From Desulfobacteraceae bacterium (lineage in GTDB: Bacteria; Desulfobacterota; Desulfobacteria; Desulfobacterales; JAUWMJ01): 5,008 nucleotides of DNA. Made by a program: the position numbers and the translations under genes. Positions within the stretch are counted from its first letter, which is position 1; the number at the start of each line of letters is the position of its first letter. Where the stretch lies: the NCBI GenBank assembly GCA_030612225.1, contig JAUWOH010000262.1, positions 1-5,008 on the forward strand. The letters are read 5' to 3'. This document shows, one piece after another, positions 1 through 5,008 of this stretch. The notes under the pieces are model-generated. The model saw nothing but the letters and a program-made list of their open reading frames with translations. It was not told where the DNA came from and ran no database searches.

Positions 1-6
1 CATCCC

Positions 7-110
7 GGATTCAGGCCAGCTTTGCCCGATCCTCAACTCCAAAATCCTCGAAATAGCTCGCTATTCCTGTGGTTTTGAAGCATCGGATCAAACAAATCTG
101 ACCTAAATCC
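7..110 (-). repeat. 104-nt ungapped imperfect palindrome (long hairpin)
   Basis: Positions i and 117-i are complementary over 51 consecutive pairs with no gap. By hand count 35 of 51 are Watson-Crick. The innermost paired block is AATAGC (52-57) against GCTATT (60-65), and further blocks include GATCC (28-32) with GGATC (85-89), TTTG (21-24) with CAAA (93-96), and GGATT (7-11) with AATCC (106-110). Eight of the mismatches are C/A oppositions, which become G-U pairs if the minus strand is transcribed, giving 43 of 51 paired. On the plus strand only two G-U pairs are gained. This points to a minus-strand folded RNA, or to a palindromic repetitive element related to REP or MITE sequences. Which of these it is remains inference. 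It could also be a hairpin terminator region of a gene lying to the left. Confidence 0.6.
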
Positions 111-141
111 ATGCGCCTAAAATGTAAACTTATTTTTGCGC

Positions 142-190
142 GAACCCTAAGGAGTCTTGAGATCGAATAAAATACTTAGGCTAAGGGTTC
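142..190. repeat. Nested short inverted repeats
   Basis: GAACCCTAAG (142-151) faces CTAAGGGTTC (181-190) with 9 of 10 complementary positions. CCTAAG (146-151) is perfectly complementary to CTTAGG (175-180), and CTTAG-G-CTAAG (175-185) is a perfect local palindrome. The same right arm is also complementary over 8 bases to ACCCTTAG at 241-248, so alternative pairings exclude each other. No known regulatory family is recognised. Confidence 0.4.
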
Positions 191-218
191 AAGGATCCCA
201 GGATTCAAGGGTTCAAGT
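187..218 (+). repeat. Tandem octamer array, 4 units, consensus RTTCAAGG
   Basis: Four contiguous 8-bp units are GTTCAAGG, ATCCCAGG, ATTCAAGG and GTTCAAGT. The period is exactly eight with no indels. The array is the left partner of an opposed array at 370-401. Degenerate short-period repeats of this kind often vary in copy number between strains. No function is assigned. Confidence 0.6.
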
Positions 219-369
219 AAAAAGGTAGAAGTCGCAATAGACCCTTAGAGTTAAAACGTACATGCAGGCCTATGTGGAACCAAAGTTTGATTTTAAGTTT
301 AATTATTTAAAGAATAGAGGATAGGATTCATGAGCTTGAAAAGCGGTTTAAGATCATTAGAAAATAAAC

Positions 370-401
370 CCTTGGCCCCTTGAATCCTGGAATCCTTGAC
401 C
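370..401 (-). repeat. Inverted tandem octamer array, 4 units
   Basis: Read on the minus strand, the units are GGTCAAGG, ATTCCAGG, ATTCAAGG and GGCCAAGG, again with a strict period of eight. Aligned without gaps to the array at 187-218, 27 of 32 positions match, so the two form an inverted repeat around a 151-nt AT-rich spacer. The array ends 2 nt before the perfect dyad at 403-428. Confidence 0.6.
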
Positions 402-402
402 C

Positions 403-428
403 TTTTCTCCCAAATAATTGGGAGAAAA
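403..428. promoter_or_regulatory. Perfect 11-bp dyad, candidate operator or leader hairpin
   Basis: TTTTCTCCCAA (403-413) and TTGGGAGAAAA (418-428) are exact reverse complements around the 4-nt centre ATAA. Neither strand has a T-tract following a GC-rich stem, so it does not look like an intrinsic terminator. It lies 29 nt before the SCP2 start codon and 15 nt before its ribosome binding site. That position suits a repressor operator or a 5' UTR hairpin. I do not recognise the bound regulator family, and no regulator gene is in the window. Confidence 0.5.
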
Positions 429-443
429 ACTTCAATCATTAAA

Positions 444-450
444 TAAGGAG
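444..450 (+). promoter_or_regulatory. Ribosome binding site of the SCP2-like gene
   Basis: TAAGGAG is a near-consensus Shine-Dalgarno sequence seven nucleotides before the ATG at 458. It fixes the start of the SCP2-like gene. Confidence 0.8.
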
Positions 451-457
451 TGAAAAC

Positions 458-874
458 ATGGCAGTTTTTGAAAGTACTGAAAAATTTGAAGAGGTTCTTG
501 GCGGTTTTTTCAACCTTATTGGAGAGACGCCGCTGGTGGCTGAAAAGCTGTTGAAATCAAAATTGATTATTCGTTTCAATTATACTGATCCCGACCTTGT
601 TCTGGTAATCGACTGCTCAAGTGATAAAATTGATATCCGTGCGCATGACACGGATACAAAGGCTATTGTTGAAATGAAAATGAGTGCGGATATTGCCCAC
701 AAATTCTGGTTTGGAAAAGTAAATTTGACCATGGCGTTAACGCGACGGCAAATGGTGGCAAAAGGTCCTGTTCCGAAAATATTGAAACTGCTTCCGGCTA
801 TCAAACCAACGTACGCTATGTATCCTAAGTATCTTGAGGAAAAAGGTTTTGGTGAATATAACATCCATTCATAA
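458..874 (+). CDS. SCP2-like sterol/lipid-binding domain protein
   Basis: This 138-residue soluble protein consists essentially of one SCP2 (sterol carrier protein 2) type domain, about residues 20-118. The typical pattern is visible: alternating hydrophobic strands (LIIRFNYTDPDLVLVIDC, 36-53), a strand of the VEMKMSADIAHKF type (71-83), the FGKVNLTMALTRRQMVAKG segment (85-103), and a closing helix (PKILKLLPAI, 106-115). The family binds lipids, fatty acyl-CoAs or sterol-like molecules in a hydrophobic cavity. In bacteria the ligand is usually unknown. No signal peptide or membrane segment is seen, so it is probably cytoplasmic. The start is set by TAAGGAG seven nt upstream. It is followed after 23 nt by an AOR-family gene on the same strand, suggesting co-transcription and perhaps substrate delivery to that enzyme, which is inference. 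The fold call is fairly firm; the ligand is not known. Confidence 0.85.
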   Translation: MAVFESTEKFEEVLGGFFNLIGETPLVAEKLLKSKLIIRFNYTDPDLVLVIDCSSDKIDIRAHDTDTKAIVEMKMSADIAHKFWFGKVNLTMALTRRQMVAKGPVPKILKLLPAIKPTYAMYPKYLEEKGFGEYNIHS

Positions 875-897
875 CCAATGCATTCGAGGCTAATGTC

Positions 898-2799
898 ATG
901 GAGAAAAAACAAAAGAGCGGCTATGCAGGAAAAATCCTTTTTGTTGACCTTACGTCAGGAAAGATTGAGACAAAAACGCTTGATGCGGATTTCGCCAGGG
1001 AGAATATCGGCGGCCTGGGTTTCGGCACCCGGTTCTTTTTGGATGCCATAAAGGAGAATCCGGAATTTGACGCATTGTCTGCCGACAACCCATTTATTTT
1101 GATGACCGGTCCTCTGACAGGCATGCCCATGAATGGTGTGGCAAGATGGACTGTCTGTGCAAAATCTCCATTAACGGGCTTTTACGGAGATGCCAACATT
1201 GGTGGTTACTTTGGCGCAAGCCTCAAGTTTGCCGGATATGATGGAATAGTGATGACAGGCGCCTCTGATCATCCGATATTCCTTTATATAAATGATGATA
1301 ATGTTGAACTGAGAGATGCAAAGGAATACTGGGGAAAGGATGTTTATGAGGTTACCGACAGTCTACGATCAGATTTTAAAGACCAGTCACGAAAAAAAGG
1401 TCAGATCCTGACCATTGGTCCTGCCGGAGAAAACCTTGTCGGTTTTGCATCACTGATTCATAATAAAGGACATGCGGCCGGCAGGACCGGCATGGGCGCT
1501 GTTTGGGGATCAAAAAAATTAAAGGCGATTTATGTGGCAGGCACAGGAAAGCTAACACCTGCCAACCCTGACGGGTTAAAGGCCCTTCGCAAAGAGCTAA
1601 AAGAAGTTTATGAAGAAAGTATCTTTATTGCTGCCATGCAGTCCACAGGCACAACTTCCCATATGGATGTGGGTATTCTTTCAGGAGATATTCCCATTAA
1701 AAACTGGCAGATGACCGAATGGGAAGATATCGATGAGCTTGGACCGGTTTCCATCGAAGAAAAGATATATGCCGGTAAAAAAACCTGTTTTGGTTGCAGT
1801 GTGGCGTGTAAAAAAGAAGCCGAAGTAAAAGACGGGCCCTTTAAAATGAAAAAAGGGCCGGCTCCTGAATATGAAACCGTAGCCACTTTCGGAACCATGT
1901 GCCTGAATTCGAGTATTGAGTCTGTTGCCAAAGCGAACGAAATCTGTAATCGTTATGGAATGGATACGATTTCATGTGGGTCAACAATAGCCTTTGCCAT
2001 TGAATGTTTTGAAAACGGCCTGATCAGCCAAAAAGATACCGACGGTCTGGGCCTTAAATGGGGAAACTCTGAAGCCATTATCGCAATGGCTGAAAAAATC
2101 GGGAAAAAAGAAGGATTCGGTGCTGTTCTGGCCCAGGGAAGCGCCCGGGCGGCAGAGCATATTGGCGGTAATGCTTCAGATTTTCTTACTACGGTAAAAG
2201 GGCTTGAGGCGCCGATGCATGATCCGAGGAGCGCCCATGGTTATGGACTTGCCTATGGTATTTCTCCGCGTGGTGCCTGCCATGAGGCAAGTCTTGCCTT
2301 TGAAGTGGAAGGCGGTGCCATGTTCATTCCGGAAATACCGGAACTGTCCGATGATTTCCCTGAAGGAAGCGAAGGGCGGGCAAGGCTGAATGTAGCCGCC
2401 CAGGATTATGGGATGTTTTTTTCCCATTGTGCAATATTTTGCAACCTGGGTGGTGCACCCCTGAATGCAACACATGCGGTCAATATGCTAAACCTTGTCA
2501 CAGGATTTGATTATACAATAGATGATGTAATGAAAATCGGCCGGAAGGTCTGGTATTTGAAGCGCGGTCTGACCAACCTGTTTGGCGCCGGAGCTTCGGA
2601 AGACAAACTTCCCAAACGACTGATGACGCCAATGACAGAAGGGCCTAGCGAAGGAAGCGTACCTGATATGGAACTGATGTTGAAAGAGTTTTACGAAATG
2701 CGCGGACTAGATGAGGACGGAATTCCCGGCAAAGAAGTTTTAACTGATCTTGGTCTGGACGACTTGGCGGAGCTGCTCTCTATAAAACAGTCTGCTTAG
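898..2799 (+). CDS. Aldehyde:ferredoxin oxidoreductase family tungsten/molybdenum enzyme
   Basis: This 633-residue protein has the usual length and full architecture of the AOR family: bis-pterin tungsten (or molybdenum) cofactor plus one [4Fe-4S] cluster, oxidising aldehydes to acids with ferredoxin, or the reverse. The N-terminal pterin-binding domain covers about 1-215, with GGLGFGTR (38-45), TGPLTG (70-75), NGVARW (79-84) and GDANIGG (97-103). The cluster motif is C297-x2-C300-x3-C304, with a fourth ligand probably at C515. PEYET (323-327) and RGACH (458-462, H462) match the conserved acidic and histidine elements near the metal. The first pterin motif reads NRYGMD (351-356); the second, usually DxxGLC, reads HCAIFC (510-515), which is atypical. 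It is predicted to be cytoplasmic, with no signal peptide. The start at 898 is preceded by a modest CGAGG site (885-889). It lies downstream of the SCP2-like gene in one probable operon. Family membership is near certain, but the substrate and metal cannot be read from sequence. It does not resemble the benzoyl-CoA reductase subunit BamB closely. Confidence 0.93.
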   Translation: MEKKQKSGYAGKILFVDLTSGKIETKTLDADFARENIGGLGFGTRFFLDAIKENPEFDALSADNPFILMTGPLTGMPMNGVARWTVCAKSPLTGFYGDANIGGYFGASLKFAGYDGIVMTGASDHPIFLYINDDNVELRDAKEYWGKDVYEVTDSLRSDFKDQSRKKGQILTIGPAGENLVGFASLIHNKGHAAGRTGMGAVWGSKKLKAIYVAGTGKLTPANPDGLKALRKELKEVYEESIFIAAMQSTGTTSHMDVGILSGDIPIKNWQMTEWEDIDELGPVSIEEKIYAGKKTCFGCSVACKKEAEVKDGPFKMKKGPAPEYETVATFGTMCLNSSIESVAKANEICNRYGMDTISCGSTIAFAIECFENGLISQKDTDGLGLKWGNSEAIIAMAEKIGKKEGFGAVLAQGSARAAEHIGGNASDFLTTVKGLEAPMHDPRSAHGYGLAYGISPRGACHEASLAFEVEGGAMFIPEIPELSDDFPEGSEGRARLNVAAQDYGMFFSHCAIFCNLGGAPLNATHAVNMLNLVTGFDYTIDDVMKIGRKVWYLKRGLTNLFGAGASEDKLPKRLMTPMTEGPSEGSVPDMELMLKEFYEMRGLDEDGIPGKEVLTDLGLDDLAELLSIKQSA

Positions 2800-2897
2800 C
2801 CATCGGAGTTACTTTAACATAAAACTTAACACCTAAAACCTGAGCAGGTATCAACAGGTGGAGGTAACGTGCCGGTTACCAGTGCAAAATGCTGCCA
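2800..2897. other. Convergent intergenic spacer with two small dyads
   Basis: This 98-nt gap separates the ends of the AOR gene (+) and the OYE gene (-). One dyad is GGTAAC (2863-2868) with GTTACC (2875-2880), loop six. A second, nested one pairs ACCTG (2838-2842) with CAGGT (2845-2849), enclosed by CACCT (2830-2834) and AGGTG (2856-2860). On the minus strand the inner arm is followed by TTTT, which might serve as a weak terminator for the OYE gene. The two-base centre and short stem make this doubtful. No strong terminator is seen for the plus-strand operon. Confidence 0.35.
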
Positions 2898-4013
2898 TCA
2901 TCCTATTCGATTCTTCCATTTTTTCATTTTATCATGGTTCCATCGCACACAGAAGGCGGGTTTCTTTTTCATTACCAATTTCATGCAAGTGTCGTCGCAG
3001 TCCGGGTCACAGTGGACAATATCGTTCTCTTTACCCTTTTTCGTTTTTTCAGGCCATTCGGGATCAGCCCACAGAACCCGCGCCAGTCCTATTAAGTCAG
3101 CTTTATTCTCTTCAAGGATGCTTTCCGCCAGAGAACCCGTTGCTATTCTTCCGGCAGTAATAACCGGAATATGGACTTCCTTTTTGACAGCGGCGGCGAG
3201 ATCGACCATATAGCCATTTTCTTTGGATTTGCTTACAATATTCGGAAGAAAGAAAGACTCATAAGTTCCACCCATGACAGAAAGATATGCAATGCCTTCT
3301 GATTCGAGAGAACGGGCAAACCGAACAGATTCATTCAGTTGTAGCCCGTCAGGCAGCCATTCATCTGCCAAAAACCGATAACCAACAGGGAAATCTCCCA
3401 CTTTATTTTTGACTGCTGCAACAACCTCAAGCGCAAATCTTTGCCGGTTCTCAAAGGAGCCGCCGTATGCATCATTTCTCTTGTTGGTTCTGGGGGAGAG
3501 GAATTGAGCCAATAAATAACCGGTGCCCCCATGAAGCTCTACCATATCAAAGCCGGTATTTTTAACTCGTAAGGCCGCATCAGCATATCGGTTTACAACA
3601 CTTCGGATTTCCGTTTTGCTCAATGCCTTCGGAATTTTGCCAAACGTTTCAACAGCAGACGGTGCAACAGGTTCATGCACACCGGCAAAACGCCCGGCGT
3701 GGTTGATTTGAAGACAGGCAAGACAACCCTCCTGCTTGATGGTTGATGATAGCTTTTTAAATCCGTCGGCGTTATCATCGGTATCTGCCCGAAGCGTTCT
3801 GTCAGAACCGCTGCCTGCGGGGTGATCGATCGTTGAATTTTCAACCACTATCATCGCAACCCCGCTTTTAGCCATCAACCGGTAATGTTCCAGTAATAAA
3901 CTGCTCACCTTCCCGCCTTCTCCGGCATATCCGAGATACAACGGCGCCATTGTCAATCTGTTTTTCAGAGTAATTCCGGAAACTTTTAGTTCAGAAAATA
4001 AATGTGTGTACAT
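2898..4013 (-). CDS. NADH:flavin oxidoreductase / Old Yellow Enzyme-family protein with C-terminal Fe-S motif
   Basis: This 371-residue protein is the FMN-binding TIM-barrel of the Old Yellow Enzyme / 2,4-dienoyl-CoA reductase group, which reduces C=C bonds next to a carbonyl or thioester. Visible signatures are LKNRLTMAPL (16-25), QINHAGR (102-108), ELHGGTGYLLAQFLSP (159-174) with NDAYGGSFENR (180-190), R213 in the strand after VGDFP, and the FMN-phosphate region ITAGRI (285-290) and GLARVL (309-314). After the barrel comes a cysteine set C335-x3-C339-x3-C343-x11-C355, similar to the [4Fe-4S] motif of 2,4-dienoyl-CoA reductases (usually Cx2Cx3Cx11-12C). The protein ends there, lacking the flavodoxin-like FAD and NAD(P)H domains of full-length members. 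The substrate-anchoring pair, usually HxxH or HxxN, is H161 and T164. The start is supported by AAAGGAG (4021-4027) seven nt before the ATG. It is cytoplasmic and transcribed towards the AOR gene. The substrate is unknown. Confidence 0.9.
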   Translation of the reverse strand: MYTHLFSELKVSGITLKNRLTMAPLYLGYAGEGGKVSSLLLEHYRLMAKSGVAMIVVENSTIDHPAGSGSDRTLRADTDDNADGFKKLSSTIKQEGCLACLQINHAGRFAGVHEPVAPSAVETFGKIPKALSKTEIRSVVNRYADAALRVKNTGFDMVELHGGTGYLLAQFLSPRTNKRNDAYGGSFENRQRFALEVVAAVKNKVGDFPVGYRFLADEWLPDGLQLNESVRFARSLESEGIAYLSVMGGTYESFFLPNIVSKSKENGYMVDLAAAVKKEVHIPVITAGRIATGSLAESILEENKADLIGLARVLWADPEWPEKTKKGKENDIVHCDPDCDDTCMKLVMKKKPAFCVRWNHDKMKKWKNRIG

Positions 4014-4041
4014 GGTTGATCTCCTTTAACGTCTCGTATAA

Positions 4042-4062
4042 GAGCTCAAATTGTCAATTTTG
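4042..4062 (-). promoter_or_regulatory. Candidate control region of the OYE gene
   Basis: AAATTG-T-CAATTT (4048-4060) is a perfect 6-bp dyad around one base, next to the palindrome GAGCTC (4042-4047). On the minus strand it contains an exact TTGACA (4057-4052). The only -10-like sequence, TATACG (4040-4035), sits just 11 nt away, too close for a standard sigma-70 promoter. The element lies between the upstream gene's terminator and the OYE ribosome binding site, so some promoter or operator is expected here. The exact one is not resolved. Confidence 0.35.
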
Positions 4063-4064
4063 TT

Positions 4065-4096
4065 AAAATAAGGCACACCTCCTGGTGAGGTATGTC
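4065..4096 (-). terminator. Intrinsic terminator of the right-hand minus-strand gene
   Basis: Read on the minus strand, GGACATACCTC pairs with GAGGTGTGCC around the loop ACCAG, with one A/C mismatch and one G-U pair. It is followed directly by TTATTTT (4071-4065). This is the form of a Rho-independent terminator. It begins 52 nt downstream of the stop codon of the gene at 4149 and separates its transcript from the OYE gene. Confidence 0.7.
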
Positions 4097-4148
4097 CATG
4101 AGACTGAAAGATTATGCTAAAAATGTTGATTTACTCAGTTTCATTACA

Positions 4149-5008
4149 TCACTTCATTTTATTACGATATTTGTGGAAACGCTGAATTATCCTGTTGGAT
4201 ATATATATAACTTTTTCCGCAACAAAGATGACAATACGTAACCCAAAGAATATACCTCCTATAACAAGGGGCATTATACGATCCCAAACTTTCCATTCAA
4301 TAATTCGATGCCACGCTGTTTTCAACCATTTGAATCCTGATAATATAAATTCTGAGATCCTTTCTTCTCTGAACTTATGACCGCGAGAAAATAATACAGC
4401 ATTTGATAGGAAAGACTTTTCGTGCTCAGGTTTCCAAGTAGCCGCATTAGTTTTGCGAGTGTCTAATGCCTTACAATTCATAAGTGAGCCATAATGCCCC
4501 CATGCAAAAGTCTTGTCCCATTGAGGAAGTAGTTTGAGATCAGAAAAGAAACTTTTTTTGCTTTGGCCTTCATATAGTTCCCCCTCCTTCGGCCCCAGAA
4601 AAAGGATTCCAGATTCCGCAAAGCATTTTCCATATAGTATTCTGCTCGCTTCACGGATGGTTTTCCAAGAGATAAGTCTTTCTTCATCAACAGTAATTTT
4701 GTATCTCCCGAGTCGGAATTTGCCTTTCCTTTCGATGCTATCAGCAATCCTGTCAATTTTTTTGATAGCAAGTTGCTTTAACATATCACCCGTAAGGCTT
4801 CGCCCAATGCCAACTTTTCGAAGGCTGGAAGCAAAACAATAATATCTGGTCTTGTTCCATGCTGGCAATTTCATTAACTGTTCATGAAACTCCAATTTTA
4901 AGAAGCCAGCCTCTTCATGGTCCCAATGTTCCAAAACAAGAATGTTGCCAATAATATAGCCGTTGCCGCTGCGTTGATCACCCAGAGCGATATGCATTAC
5001 CCAAGTGA
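4149..5008 (-). CDS. Unrecognised protein with C-terminal membrane segment, 5' end outside window
   Basis: I do not recognise this family. The first in-window ATG is at 4997 and would give 282 residues. The frame stays open to the right edge (codons for T, W, V precede that Met), and no good ribosome binding site lies before the ATG, so the true start is probably outside. Numbering from that Met: residues 1-75 look mixed alpha/beta and include RKVGIGRSL (60-68), faintly like the acetyl-CoA loop of GNAT acetyltransferases. This is too weak to name it. Residues 76-235 are mostly charged and soluble-looking, with several Trp residues. A single hydrophobic helix spans about 241-260 (IMPLVIGGIFFGLRIVIFVA), followed by a basic tail ending at 282. 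This suggests a tail-anchored membrane protein with its soluble part in the cytoplasm. The gene appears more AT-rich than the AOR gene. A terminator follows it. Confidence 0.65.
   Translation of the reverse strand, partial: TWVMHIALGDQRSGNGYIIGNILVLEHWDHEEAGFLKLEFHEQLMKLPAWNKTRYYCFASSLRKVGIGRSLTGDMLKQLAIKKIDRIADSIERKGKFRLGRYKITVDEERLISWKTIREASRILYGKCFAESGILFLGPKEGELYEGQSKKSFFSDLKLLPQWDKTFAWGHYGSLMNCKALDTRKTNAATWKPEHEKSFLSNAVLFSRGHKFREERISEFILSGFKWLKTAWHRIIEWKVWDRIMPLVIGGIFFGLRIVIFVAEKVIYISNRIIQRFHKYRNKMK

Larger units (their letters stand above)
1..457. other. Gene-free, repeat-rich upstream region
   Basis: No convincing protein gene is visible in either strand here. The stretch carries a long imperfect palindrome at the left edge, short CTTAG/CTAAG-type dyads, two opposed arrays of a degenerate 8-bp unit, and a perfect hairpin sequence before the first gene. 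The promoter of the SCP2-AOR operon presumably lies within it. The best sigma-70-like pair I can find is TTGATT at 287-292 with AAGAAT at 310-315 (17-nt spacer), which is too weak to call. No -24/-12 type promoter was found. The symmetric elements are described separately. Confidence 0.7.

Noticed and set aside
185..218. tRNA-like T-arm (GGGTTCAAG with a downstream complementary CCC)
   Set aside because: The motif recurs as an 8-bp tandem unit, and no acceptor stem, D-arm, anticodon arm or CCA end can be assembled around it.
276..290. Sigma-54-like TGGAAC
   Set aside because: The obligatory GC dinucleotide at the -12 position is absent.
187..401. CRISPR array
   Set aside because: The units are only 8 bp, contiguous without unique spacers, and no cas gene is present.
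396..424. TTGACC at 396-401 as a -35 box for the SCP2 operon
   Set aside because: At 16-18 nt downstream the sequence is GC-rich (TGGGAG) with no -10 match, and TTGACC is part of the octamer array.
403..428. Intrinsic terminator
   Set aside because: The stem is symmetric but not followed by a T-tract on either strand, and it sits immediately upstream of a gene.
580..912. Minus-strand 110-codon frame opposite the SCP2 gene
   Set aside because: It is antisense to a well-supported domain protein, starts inside the next gene and shows no recognisable domain.
1608..2475. Minus- and plus-strand open frames inside the AOR gene
   Set aside because: They are fully covered by conserved AOR motifs in the main frame.
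2858..3213. Plus-strand open frames of about 70-115 codons over the end of the OYE gene
   Set aside because: They lie antisense to clear, motif-rich OYE coding sequence and encode low-complexity, family-less peptides.

Overview
The window looks like a chromosomal segment of an anaerobic bacterium, most plausibly a sulfate-reducing deltaproteobacterium (Desulfobacterota, Desulfobacterales-like). This rests on an aldehyde:ferredoxin oxidoreductase-type tungsten/molybdenum enzyme, an adjacent SCP2-fold lipid-binding protein, a short Old Yellow Enzyme carrying an iron-sulfur motif, moderate GC content, and intergenic DNA rich in degenerate repeats. The lineage is inferred from general resemblance; no search was run.

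Layout. Positions 1-457 hold no convincing gene but are dense in symmetry: a 104-nt ungapped imperfect palindrome (7-110), short dyads around 142-190, two arrays of four 8-bp units facing each other (187-218 and 370-401), and a perfect 11-bp inverted repeat (403-428) just upstream of the first ribosome binding site. Positions 458-2799 (+) are a probable two-gene operon: an SCP2-like protein followed, after 23 nt, by a 633-residue AOR-family oxidoreductase. A 98-nt spacer with two small dyads separates it from a convergent gene at 2898-4013 (-), a 371-residue NADH:flavin oxidoreductase/OYE-type enzyme with a C-terminal four-cysteine cluster motif. A well-formed intrinsic terminator (4065-4096, -) ends the next gene, at 4149 to the right edge (-), an unrecognised protein with a C-terminal membrane segment whose frame runs off the window.

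How the genes may work together. AOR enzymes interconvert aldehydes and carboxylates at low potential with ferredoxin, SCP2 folds bind hydrophobic ligands such as lipids and acyl-CoAs, and OYE/2,4-dienoyl-CoA-reductase relatives reduce activated C=C bonds. The neighbourhood therefore suggests anaerobic redox chemistry on a hydrophobic carbonyl compound. Only the SCP2-AOR pair is likely co-transcribed; the OYE has its own orientation and upstream region, so its link is by proximity only. No complete new defence, mobile or RNA system is evident. The most unusual signal is the palindrome at the left edge, whose mismatches are mostly of the kind that become G-U pairs in a minus-strand transcript.
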